Shown here one piece after another: positions 46,881-54,358 of a stretch of DNA of 64,000 nt. The DNA lies in contig NZ_LT707006.1 in the NCBI RefSeq assembly GCF_900155865.1, forward strand, positions 1,631,685-1,695,684. The letters run 5' to 3'. The position numbers were made by a program, and so were the translations under genes. The notes beneath the pieces are model-generated. The model was given only the letters and a program-made list of their open reading frames with translations, had not been told where the DNA came from and did no database searches. How positions within the stretch are numbered: the stretch's first letter is position 1; every line of letters starts with the position of its first letter. This DNA is from Bacteroides bouchesdurhonensis. GTDB taxonomy: Bacteria > Bacteroidota > Bacteroidia > Bacteroidales > Bacteroidaceae.

Positions 46881-48431
46881 TTTACGTGACACGGCTTTTT
46901 CATTTAAGAAATATTGTTCATCGCTTGTTGTTGTAATAAAAATCCTTATATTCGTGCGCAGCGATGCTGAAGCACCGCCTTAGGTGTTTCTTCTTATCGT
47001 TCATTTTTATTTTTTTATAGGCGGAATTCAATAGTGGTATGATGTTTCTATTGTCTTCCGCCTTTGTTTTTGCGACAGCAAAAATACGATTTATTTCCCT
47101 GATATACAACTTTTTACGCATAATACTACTAAAGAAGAAACACCTTGACTGTCTTCGTGGCAGCATCCTGACTCATTTGAGAAAATTTGTATCCTCAGTC
47201 CCTGAATACCGCAGAACAAGCAGGGGAAACTTCAAGCACAAACTTGAAGACATACTCATGCTTGTCATATTGGGGAGACTCAGCAAGTGTATTACCAGGG
47301 CTGAAATACTTCAATTTGGCAAACATCACTTAAAACGCCTGCAGGGGAAAGGGCTATTCCCGTATGGGCTACCCTCAGCAGCTACGCTTTGCCGTGTGTT
47401 TCAAAGCATAGACGATGAAAAGATGGCTGAGCGCATGTCTGCTTTTGCAGATGTTTTCCGCAAGGAAATATCCACTACGGCAACTGATATCATTTGTATT
47501 GATGGCAAGGCCATGCGGGGTACCTTGTACGACAACGGACGTAACCCTGATATCGTCTCTGCCTACTCACTTGGTTCGGGCCTTACTTTGGCTACTGATA
47601 TTTGCAAGGAGAAAAGTAATGAAATCAAATCCGTGCCCCGGTTATTGGACAAACTAGACGTGTCAGGATGTGTAGTCACAGCAGACGCCATGTCATTCCA
47701 AAAGGTAATAATAGACAAGATTAGAGATAAAGGAGCAGACTTCGTGATCGAACTCAAGGCGAATCAAAGATCTTTGCGCTATGGACTTGAAGATTCTATA
47801 AAGACCGCCACCCCGACTGATGTCTACAAGGAAGGTCCATACTTGGAACACGGCAGGATTGAGTCAAGGATATGCCGTATATACCGTGGGGAAGAACTTA
47901 TTGTGGACAGGGAAAAATGGAATGGCAATTTGACAGTTATAGAAATAGTCACATCTACCGAAAAAAAGTCCGATGGCAGGAGTACATCTGAACAGCGACT
48001 CTACATTTCAAGCCTGGATAGCAGTGCAGAGCGGCTTAGTCAGATAACCAAACAGCATTGGGCTATTGAAAGCATGCACTGGGATCTTGACCGCAATCTC
48101 CGGCAGGACAGCATAAAGCGTAAGGCTGAACGGGCGGCCAGGAATCTGGACACAATTCAAAGGATGGTGTTGGCATTGATTGCCGTTTGGAAGAACAGAA
48201 GGAAAAAAATATCAGATAAGCAAAAGGGTACAGCTGAGATAATAAGGGAACTATCGGTAAGCTTCACTAACGTGTTGCATTTTTTGGCTCAAAAATGAGA
48301 AAAATTCAGATTTGACATATTCGTAACGCATTGATTACCAACAACGGGATACCCGCCCATGCCGCACTGGCATGGGTAGGGGGATTGTACCCCTAAATCA
48401 AAACTTAAATGAAAAAGCCGTGTTTACGTGA
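46881..48431 (+). mobile_element. Complete ISAs1-family insertion sequence with 9-bp target duplication
   Basis: The element is 46890-48422 (1,533 bp). Its terminal inverted repeats are perfect over 19 bp: CACGGCTTTTTCATTTAAG at the left, its complement at the right. TTTACGTGA is duplicated directly outside both ends (46881-46889 and 48423-48431). Removing the element and one duplicate restores the reading frame of the IS5-type transposase fragment, which proves the order of insertion. The transposase is intact. Confidence 0.92.
47039..48298 (+). CDS. ISAs1-family transposase
   Basis: 419 aa from the first ATG; the true start may be later, since the conserved part begins near LRKFVSSVPEYRRTSRGNFKHKLEDILMLVI. 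The N-terminal DDE-associated domain precedes the catalytic core with DDE residues in ICIDGKAMRG (Asp), VVTADAMSFQ (Asp) and HWAIESMHWDLD (Glu). QKGT...ELSVSFTNVLHFL closes the protein. Full length, no frameshift, so the element is probably active or recently active. Confidence 0.9.
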   Translation: MMFLLSSAFVFATAKIRFISLIYNFLRIILLKKKHLDCLRGSILTHLRKFVSSVPEYRRTSRGNFKHKLEDILMLVILGRLSKCITRAEILQFGKHHLKRLQGKGLFPYGLPSAATLCRVFQSIDDEKMAERMSAFADVFRKEISTTATDIICIDGKAMRGTLYDNGRNPDIVSAYSLGSGLTLATDICKEKSNEIKSVPRLLDKLDVSGCVVTADAMSFQKVIIDKIRDKGADFVIELKANQRSLRYGLEDSIKTATPTDVYKEGPYLEHGRIESRICRIYRGEELIVDREKWNGNLTVIEIVTSTEKKSDGRSTSEQRLYISSLDSSAERLSQITKQHWAIESMHWDLDRNLRQDSIKRKAERAARNLDTIQRMVLALIAVWKNRRKKISDKQKGTAEIIRELSVSFTNVLHFLAQK

Positions 48432-48590
48432 AATATGGAATGTTATTTTCTATATAGTGAAAACAGGTTGCCAGTTCTTTCATATACAGTTTATATATAA
48501 CAATAGTTCGTTAAGTTTTGAATTAACAAATAAAAAGTAGGTCAAGTCCTACCGATTCATTATATTAAGGGTTCCTACATCCTGAAAAAA

Positions 48591-49418
48591 ATGAATCAGA
48601 ACGAACTTGACCAATATTTAGAACTAATACTCATTGATATGGACCTTCATACCTGCTTCCATTTGGAGGCTGTTCAAACACCACCGACGAAAACACTGGA
48701 GCAAGTTAAATACGCATTAATAGATTGGTATTTACATGTGCTACGTACACGCAAAGAAATACTTCAGCGACTGACAAACTATGTGTTTGCGGATGCCTAC
48801 TTCTCCAAATCCACTTTTGTGAATGGCGCACTTGAAATGGGATTTCATGTAATCAGTCGATTTAGAGATGATGCCTATTCCCAGTATCTCACCACAGAGC
48901 AGCCTAAAGGTAAAAAAGGGTGCCCTAAATTATATGATGGTAAAATCGAGATGAAACATTTGGAAGAGGACAGATTTGAAATAATCAATTTGGAGAATGG
49001 GCAAGGACGTATTCTTTCAGCAGTAGTTCATTCACGTTCATTGAGTAGAGATATACTGTTGTGCATTTGGGGAAGTGAGGATAAGAAAGTACGTAAACTA
49101 TATTTCGCAACTGATACTCAAATGAAGGCGATAGATGTTCTGGATTTTTATAAAACACGCTTTCAAGTCGAATTTTGTTTTAAGGATAGTAAGCAATTCA
49201 CAGGATTGACAAATTGCCAAAGTCGGGATATTGATAAGCTTCATTTTCATATCAATGCTTCAATGACCACCGTAAATCTGGCTAAAGTCAAAGCACTGGA
49301 GAAAGGAACAGTCTTATCAATGGCTTCGGTGAAAGTGCTATGCCACAATATTTTTCTCATGCAACGATTTATTTCAGTGTTAGGCATTGAACCGAATCCA
49401 GAAATCTCCAGTGTATAA
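48591..49418 (+). pseudogene. Internally deleted DDE transposase
   Basis: 275 aa in one frame, but related Bacteroides transposases of this type are, as I recall, over 400 aa. The N-terminal 38 residues (MNQNELDQYLELILIDMDLH...QTPP) run straight into LIDWYLHVLRTRKEILQRLTNYVFADAYFSK, so an in-frame deletion near 48708 has removed the region between. The catalytic part is otherwise recognisable (VISRFRDDAY, KKGCPKLYDGKI, FYKTRFQVEFCFKDSKQFTGLTNCQSRD). Loss of the N-terminal domain should make it non-functional. Family (IS4 superfamily) is tentative. Its 3' end abuts IS982 relic 2. Confidence 0.65.
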
Positions 49419-49583
49419 CAGGATATGGATGCTCATTATTTTCGCATCATTTATATGGCTATGTTTGTTTATATAGTTGCTTTTCTCATGTCCAATTATA
49501 ATTTTTTTTAATTGAGATGTAAATTCTTTGCAAAAATTGTCTGTCCTGCAATAAATATCTGTAACTTTATCCTCTGCGAACAA
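49380..49583 (-). pseudogene. Truncated IS982-type transposase, relic 2
   Basis: 67 codons beginning MFAEDKVTDIYCRTDNFCKE and continuing to DAKIMSIHILLYTGDF, the N-terminal part of an IS982-family transposase. The last ~12 codons overlap the 3' end of the deleted DDE transposase, showing the junction where the rest was lost. It is preceded by the hairpin at 49578-49625. Confidence 0.7.
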
Positions 49584-49625
49584 GTCGGTAGTCGTTATAT
49601 ATTTAATACATTTATCGCTATGTTC
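49578..49625. repeat. IS982-relic start-codon hairpin, copy 2
   Basis: A 48-bp imperfect palindrome with outer GAACA/TGTTC and inner TATTTAATA. Shorter in the centre than copies 1 and 3. Includes the start codon of relic 2 and ends 57 bases before the DUF6734 gene. Confidence 0.55.
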
Positions 49626-49682
49626 TTAATATTCAGCTAACTATTTATAAAATTATTTCGAACTCGCATTAATTTAATTACT

Positions 49683-51107
49683 ATGAGAATTGTACAGACT
49701 TTTTGGACGGCGAATAATTCACTTTTGGAGAATGGATTTGGGTGGCCTCATCCGCAGTATCACTTGATGTCATGGGCGCTAAGTTGTCTGAGTCTGCGTG
49801 AAAACTATAATAACGTGGTCTTTTATACAGACAGTAATGGTTATAAAGTCTTTATTGAGTTGCTGAAACTACCTTATACGGATGTGGTGGTTCAGTATGA
49901 CGATTTGTCATGTCCCGACATTCATTGGGCTTATCCCAAGATTTTTACTTATTCTTTACAGAAAGAACCTTTTATCCATGTGGACGGTGATATACATCTT
50001 CCTTGTCGGTTGGACGCTTCCATAGAGTCTGGTGCATTAATCGCTCAAAATATAGAGATGGGCACTCAATATTATAAGAATATGATGAACGATCTCTTGC
50101 GTAGGGACTACCGGATGCCGGAATTCTTGCATAAGGTTTTAGAACGTGATGTCATTCCCTCTTATAATGCCGGTTTCCTGGGTGGCAACGACCTTGATTT
50201 TATACAGGAGTATTGCCGGATTGCTTTTCAGTTTATAGACGACAATGGCTTGCTTGATTTTCATAGCCGTAATCTTAGTGTAAACAACAATCTTTTATTC
50301 GAGCAGACTCTTTTTGCCGCACTTGCCGAAGAGCGTGGCAAAAAGGTGACGAGTGTCCTTGATATGGTAGTTCCGGATAATGGCTATGATTATTTCCGTT
50401 TCTGTGATTTCTATCGGTTCGAGGAAGTTAAGTTTCTGCATCTGTTGGGTGGACATAAACGTAACCTGCGCATCTGCGAACTGCTTGGCAAAACTTTGCT
50501 CAACCGTTATCCTGAGTATTATAAACGCATCGTGGAACTTTTCCCACAAAACAACAAGCGCTTAGGTAATGTCAAACAGACACCTCCGGATATGACAATA
50601 CAGAAATGTATCGCATTATATCAGGATTATTTGTGTGACCGCATTGCCGAGTGGAAAGAGCTACCTAACACTATGCTTTACGATTGGGAGAAGCGGCTTT
50701 CTGCCTATCCCCGTTTTATCAATGCTGATCGTGAACGGCAGTCTGCTTGCATTATCGGTAAGAATCCTTATGCGTCTGTGTTTGAGATACCCCATAGCTG
50801 GCTTGATTTGGCTAAACATCTGCTAAAAGAACGCGTAAGCCGCGAACGTTGTGGCAGAAGTGCGGATGTGGTATGTGCGCCTTGTTTGTTGGGTGAGGGA
50901 TACAAGGAAGCGTTGTTAAGTGATTGGGGGTATAATATGCTGGCTTTGCTGGATAAAGAAATGAGTTTTGGTGAATTACTTTCCGAATTGCGAACTTCTC
51001 TCTCCTCGGATATCCGAAACAATGAAGAAGGTGGTTACCGTTCGGTGTTGGCAGAACTGGAATATTTGTGTTATAATGGTATCGTTTATATAAAATCAGA
51101 GAAATAA
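49683..51107 (+). CDS. DUF6734-like glycosyltransferase-type protein with PqqD-like tail
   Basis: 474 aa, no signal peptide, so cytoplasmic. The N-terminal ~290 residues look like a GT-A glycosyltransferase: MRIVQTFWTANNSLLENGFGW, ALSCLSLRENYNNVVFYTDSNG, WAYPKIFTYSLQKEPFIHVDGDIHL (DGD as a metal-binding DxD candidate) and YNAGFLGGNDLDFIQEY. I recognise this from Bacteroidetes proteins annotated DUF6734. Residues ~410-474 (DWGYNMLALLDKEMSFGELLSEL... VLAELEYLCYNGIVYIK) have the helix-wing pattern of PqqD-type RiPP recognition domains. It precedes the Cys/Gly-rich NlpC/P60 gene by 36 bases, suggesting it modifies that protein. Function is inferred. Confidence 0.6.
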   Translation: MRIVQTFWTANNSLLENGFGWPHPQYHLMSWALSCLSLRENYNNVVFYTDSNGYKVFIELLKLPYTDVVVQYDDLSCPDIHWAYPKIFTYSLQKEPFIHVDGDIHLPCRLDASIESGALIAQNIEMGTQYYKNMMNDLLRRDYRMPEFLHKVLERDVIPSYNAGFLGGNDLDFIQEYCRIAFQFIDDNGLLDFHSRNLSVNNNLLFEQTLFAALAEERGKKVTSVLDMVVPDNGYDYFRFCDFYRFEEVKFLHLLGGHKRNLRICELLGKTLLNRYPEYYKRIVELFPQNNKRLGNVKQTPPDMTIQKCIALYQDYLCDRIAEWKELPNTMLYDWEKRLSAYPRFINADRERQSACIIGKNPYASVFEIPHSWLDLAKHLLKERVSRERCGRSADVVCAPCLLGEGYKEALLSDWGYNMLALLDKEMSFGELLSELRTSLSSDIRNNEEGGYRSVLAELEYLCYNGIVYIKSEK

Positions 51108-51143
51108 CAACTTTTTTGTCTAATATTTTAAAATAAGAGTTTT

Positions 51144-51887
51144 ATGGAAACAAAAAATGAAAATCAGAGTAAAAAAACTAAGTTGAAAGAAATCAGCCAA
51201 CTTTCTCCGGATGCACAAAACTATAGTTATGGTTCTTGTGGTTGCGGATGCGGATGCGGATGTGGATGTGGAAGCGGTTGGGAAGGCGGTTTTGGAACAG
51301 GACCTGATGACTGCATGTCACAGGAGTTATTTTTTAAACTTAGTGATAGCGGTGCTTTAAAATCGGAAGTTTATGTGTGTGGCTGGGGATGGACATTGCC
51401 CGGTGTAACAACATATGGTTCCAGTAGTTCTGGTAGTATTTCTGGTTCATGTGGTAGTTGCGGTTCATGTGGTAGTTGCGGATGTTGCGGATGTTGTGGC
51501 TGTTGTGGTTGTGGATCTCTTTTGGGAGAACAAGCCTTACTTCGGGCAAGAGAATATGAAGGAACTCCCTATCTTCCGGGAGGTATGTCTAAGGATGGTA
51601 TGGATTGCAGCGGTTTGATTTCGGTTGCATTCCAATTGCCTGGACGTTGGAATACAAAAGATAGCTTGGTCCCTTACGGATTTGATAAGATTGCTGCAAC
51701 CAAAGATAATATTTTATCTGTGGCAAAACCCGGTGACGTACTGGTTTGGACTGGTTCCCATGCAGCTTTCTATGTTGGTGGAGAAAGAATTTATCATGCC
51801 CACTCTACCGGTGTGGGGGAAACCGGTGATTTAAAGCTATATTGGCTTAAGGCTAAAGGTTGTCCTGTCGTTTATAGGAAAAGATAA
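51144..51887 (+). CDS. Cys/Gly-repeat protein with NlpC/P60 peptidase domain and leader-like N-terminus
   Basis: 247 aa without a signal peptide. Residues 1-30 (KKTKLKEISQLSPDAQNYSYG) resemble leaders of Bacteroidetes natural-product precursors. Residues 31-43 are an alternating CG run with six Cys, followed by a Trp/Gly-rich stretch with CMSQELFFKLSDSG and VYVCGWGW. Residues ~93-125 are Ser/Gly then SCG and CCG triplets with eleven Cys. An NlpC/P60 domain follows (~127-247): Cys155 in GMDCSGLIS, His206 in GSHAAFYVG and His218 or His220 in IYHAHS form the likely catalytic set. It could be a modified, self-processing or surface-acting peptidase. I know of no described function for this architecture. 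Confidence 0.75.
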   Translation: METKNENQSKKTKLKEISQLSPDAQNYSYGSCGCGCGCGCGCGSGWEGGFGTGPDDCMSQELFFKLSDSGALKSEVYVCGWGWTLPGVTTYGSSSSGSISGSCGSCGSCGSCGCCGCCGCCGCGSLLGEQALLRAREYEGTPYLPGGMSKDGMDCSGLISVAFQLPGRWNTKDSLVPYGFDKIAATKDNILSVAKPGDVLVWTGSHAAFYVGGERIYHAHSTGVGETGDLKLYWLKAKGCPVVYRKR

Positions 51888-51925
51888 ATAATTTGATACA
51901 TTCAACTTACATTAAATGATTTCTT

Positions 51926-52873
51926 ATGAAAAAGGTATTTTATTTGATTATATCTTTATTGTTGTTTGCGTTTGAGCCGTTAGCAGCCCAACGCGTAAAC
52001 GAGCGTTATCCGGTCATAAGTTACTGGGACTTCAAGTATAGTGATTCCGTTGATTCGGTGGACTGCCGTTACACGGTAAATCATAAATTGTTTCTTTCCG
52101 GATTCGATACTGACGGCAAGGGTACATTTTATTTTGCTGGTGGCTCCCCGCTTCGTGTTTCGTGCTTTAAAGGTACTACGCTGCAATGGCGACGCAAGGT
52201 ATCTGATACTTACACCACACGCGGATTGTTTCGTTTGCGTGGCGATAGCCTGTACCTTGTGCACGACCGGACACATGAACTCATCATTATGAGTAAGGAC
52301 GGCAAAGGTGAAGTGCGCCATGTAAAGCTGGCGACAAATGATATATTTGAAGGTGTGATGCACGATAATTACTTTGTCATTAGAGGTGAAAAAACAACGG
52401 ATTCAACCAAAACGTATGATTGGGAAAACTATAAATTAAGTTTCTTCAATTACCAGGGAAGATTGGCGTGGACGGATGTAACGGATCGTCTGTATAGCGA
52501 TAATATGATGAGACCTATGCCAAATACTCCGCATATTGATGAGTATTCGACAGATTTAATAAGGTATGCGGGTCTGTTCCGGGATATGCACCTATTTGTT
52601 GATCTGGCTGCGAAACGTTTCTTTTTATTCGATTTAAACGGGAAAAAAATATATCGCATGATTGAAGGTGATTTGTTTTATGACGTGCTTCCTTTATCGG
52701 TATTTACTGATGAGATAGATCAAGAGGATTTTTTCTCTTCTCGGGAAAGTTATATTCTTCGTGGTACGCACTATTACTATGCGGGTTATAAACCGAAGGA
52801 CAACCATTTTATAGTGGTTGATATCGATCTAGACAAGATTTTTCCAGAAGCTGTAAATTGGTATAAAAAATGA
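51926..52873 (+). CDS. Secreted beta-propeller-like protein of the Cys/Gly cassette
   Basis: 315 aa with a signal peptide (YLIISLLLFAFEPLAAQ), no lipobox. The rest is beta-rich with recurring strand pairs (GTFYFAGGSPLRVSCFKG, RLRGDSLYLVHDRTHELIIMSKDGKG, DLAAKRFFLFDLNGKKIYRMIEGD), which suggests a propeller related to the 6-bladed lipoproteins elsewhere in this window. It lies 38 bases after the NlpC/P60 gene on the same strand and is probably in its operon. I cannot assign a function. Confidence 0.6.
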   Translation: MKKVFYLIISLLLFAFEPLAAQRVNERYPVISYWDFKYSDSVDSVDCRYTVNHKLFLSGFDTDGKGTFYFAGGSPLRVSCFKGTTLQWRRKVSDTYTTRGLFRLRGDSLYLVHDRTHELIIMSKDGKGEVRHVKLATNDIFEGVMHDNYFVIRGEKTTDSTKTYDWENYKLSFFNYQGRLAWTDVTDRLYSDNMMRPMPNTPHIDEYSTDLIRYAGLFRDMHLFVDLAAKRFFLFDLNGKKIYRMIEGDLFYDVLPLSVFTDEIDQEDFFSSRESYILRGTHYYYAGYKPKDNHFIVVDIDLDKIFPEAVNWYKK

Positions 52874-53096
52874 CGGTATGTATTCCGATGGCTTAAGTAT
52901 AGCAAGCATTATACGAAGATACCCGACAGGGAAACAAGTAGGTCAGGTGCTTGCATACATATTGCAGACAATAATGTATGAACGCAGGAACTTCAGTAGT
53001 TGGATGAGGGATGGACGAGCACCGGTGTTCCTACATTATTCATATGGTTAGTCTTGTTACGATACTTGCTTTCCGTATCCTCAGTGATGAATCTTT

Positions 53097-53171
53097 CTAA
53101 CCGGATGCAAATTCTTTGTACAAAGTGTCAGTCCTACAATAAATATCTGTAATTTTATTCTCAGTAAACAT
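53097..53171 (-). pseudogene. Truncated IS982-type transposase, relic 3
   Basis: 24 codons, starting MFTENKITDIYCRTDTLYKE, then a stop. Homologous to the first codons of relics 1 and 2 and in the same orientation. Only the extreme N-terminus and upstream hairpin (53166-53233) remain. Confidence 0.65.
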
Positions 53172-53233
53172 AGCGGTAATCGTTTAAATGTAATATTTGA
53201 CACTATTATATTTAATACTTTTACCACTATGTT
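53166..53233. repeat. IS982-relic start-codon hairpin, copy 3
   Basis: Arms of about 30 bp (outer AAACATAG, inner AATATTAT-like) closely related to copy 1 in length and position. Ends next to a copy of the IS5-type end sequence. Confidence 0.6.
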
Positions 53234-53246
53234 TTTGGTTTGTTTA

Positions 53247-53277
53247 GAAAATCAAGTTTAAACTAAAAAGGGTGTTT
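53247..53277. repeat. Second copy of the IS5-type end
   Basis: ATCAAGTTTAAACTAAAAAG followed by a GTGTTTTT stretch matches the sequence at about 46717-46748 almost base for base. No transposase coding is left here. Confidence 0.55.
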
Positions 53278-53288
53278 TTTATTTGAGT

Positions 53289-53969
53289 TTATAGACTAAG
53301 TCCAAATACAAAATAAACTTGTTCCTCATAAGGATTAGCGATCAGCTTTCCGAAAATAGGCAGTGAGAAGTTGGAAGTAATCTTTAATTCTTTAGTGGCT
53401 GAAAGTCCTACATTGACTACATTGAATTTGTTGGAATACATACCGTCCCAAGGAGTGAAGCCGGCTTCGATACTCATACTGACATCTTTTACACTGAATG
53501 GGTAACTCACTTCACAATAGCTCGACCATGCACGTTTCTCATTCTCGCGATAGTCGTTACCGGCAAAGACAGTATACCAACTGATAGATAAAGGAAGTTT
53601 TTCACTAAGCATATATCCGGCACCAATTTCAAATGTATGGCCGGTAGAATGTGAATTGTAATTGAAATATTTGAAAGGCTCTTCTTCCGTTTGAGTAAAG
53701 TAGTTGTTGGCGTAGAGAGTTAGGTTCTTGCACTCATACTCCAAAGACAAGTCTATTTCATTATTTTTGTTTCTGAATTCAGTTGATCCCCAGGCATAGG
53801 CAGTCAAACCTTTCCAATTGACACCGAGAGAAGGTTGTACACAGGCATTTCCACTGTCCATACCTCTCCATATATAGCTGCTGACAAAATCAGCATTAAT
53901 AAAAACATCCTGTGATTGTGCGGAGATAGCACAAAAGAGGATTACAATAAGTGTAATAGTTTTCTTCAT
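53289..53969 (-). CDS. TorF-like outer-membrane protein
   Basis: 226 aa with signal peptide (ITLIVILFCAISAQSQ). The mature start DVFINADFVSSYIWRGMDSGNACVQPSLGVNWKGLTAYAWGS is typical of the TorF/Gcw_chp porin-like family, and the protein ends in an outer-membrane strand YFVFGLSL. Predicted small beta-barrel; substrate unknown. A -7 box TATCTTTG lies at 53996-54003 on the minus strand. Confidence 0.8.
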   Translation of the reverse strand: MKKTITLIVILFCAISAQSQDVFINADFVSSYIWRGMDSGNACVQPSLGVNWKGLTAYAWGSTEFRNKNNEIDLSLEYECKNLTLYANNYFTQTEEEPFKYFNYNSHSTGHTFEIGAGYMLSEKLPLSISWYTVFAGNDYRENEKRAWSSYCEVSYPFSVKDVSMSIEAGFTPWDGMYSNKFNVVNVGLSATKELKITSNFSLPIFGKLIANPYEEQVYFVFGLSL

Positions 53970-54358
53970 TTTGTCGATTGGTAGTTTTCGGACAGCAAAG
54001 ATATAGATTAATAGTTAAATAATGATTAAGAGTAATAAAAAAGGAGTTTCATAATAAGAAATAGCTGCCATTTTGTTCTGTTATCACTTTAGGAAAGTAA
54101 AAAGAATTGGTCGTTACGAGCAAAAGTTCCTGTGATTCAGCGTAGCGAAGAATCTCTTCTTTTTTCTTTGATATACATTCTTGATATAAATGTAATGAGG
54201 ACATTGTATGTCGAATAGCTCAGTAGGAAAGGGATGTTCGAACTAGGGATGGTAAAATATGTAGTTTACCGTTGAAATCTTTCCTTTAGTCGATTCTTTT
54301 TGCAGGCAAGTTTCAACGGTTTTACTTTTGTATCCATAACTTGGAACCATGAATAATC
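53970..54358. other. Divergent intergenic region
   Basis: Contains the minus-strand -7 box TATCTTTG (53996-54003) for the TorF-like gene and the + strand promoter and inverted repeat of the LytS/LytTR genes (54268-54330). In between, nothing else is recognisable apart from a tRNA-like string that I rejected. Confidence 0.5.
54268..54330 (+). promoter_or_regulatory. Promoter and putative LytTR operator
   Basis: A -33 TTTG (54299-54302), 20 bp, -7 box TACTTTTG (54323-54330). A perfect 10-bp inverted repeat ACCGTTGAAA (54268-54277) and TTTCAACGGT (54311-54320) brackets the -33 box. ACCGTTGAA fits the known LytTR half-site pattern (W-M-M-GTT-N-R-K) at 8 of 9 positions on both arms, which suggests autoregulation by the response regulator of this operon. 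Confidence 0.55.

Larger units (their letters stand above)
46703..48474 (+). mobile_element. IS5-type relic interrupted by ISAs1
   Basis: Left part 46703-46889, right part 48423-48474. The ORF from 46798 reads MYSTDLEEIHWQVIKNILNL through KYDLR. Skipping the ISAs1 insertion, it continues EIWNVIFYIVKTGCQ, which is the N-terminal DUF4096-like part of an IS5-family transposase. Everything after GCQ is missing. A stretch at about 46712-46748 (core ATCAAGTTTAAACTAAAAAG) recurs at 53247-53277 and is probably the IS end. Confidence 0.7.
52874..53288. other. Gap with relic DNA
   Basis: Holds an unrecognised 57-codon + strand frame at 52878-53051 (starts MYSDGLSIASIIRRYPTGKQ), which I do not accept as a gene without homology, then IS982 relic 3 (53097-53233) and a fragment of the IS5-type end (53247-53277). 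Confidence 0.5.

Noticed and set aside
51415..51618. Val-rich frame overlapping the Cys/Gly repeats
   Set aside because: An off-frame reading of the TGTGGT/TGCGGT repeats; the Cys/Gly frame is the one continuing into the NlpC/P60 domain.
52878..53051. 57-codon + strand frame after the secreted propeller gene
   Set aside because: No homology recognised, no clear ribosome site, and it lies in relic DNA; noted in the gap entry only.
54208..54255. tRNA-like string (TAGCTCAGTAGG followed by GTTCGAAC)
   Set aside because: The D-arm-like and T-loop-like parts are only about 10 bases apart, with no anticodon arm or acceptor stem, so no tRNA can fold.
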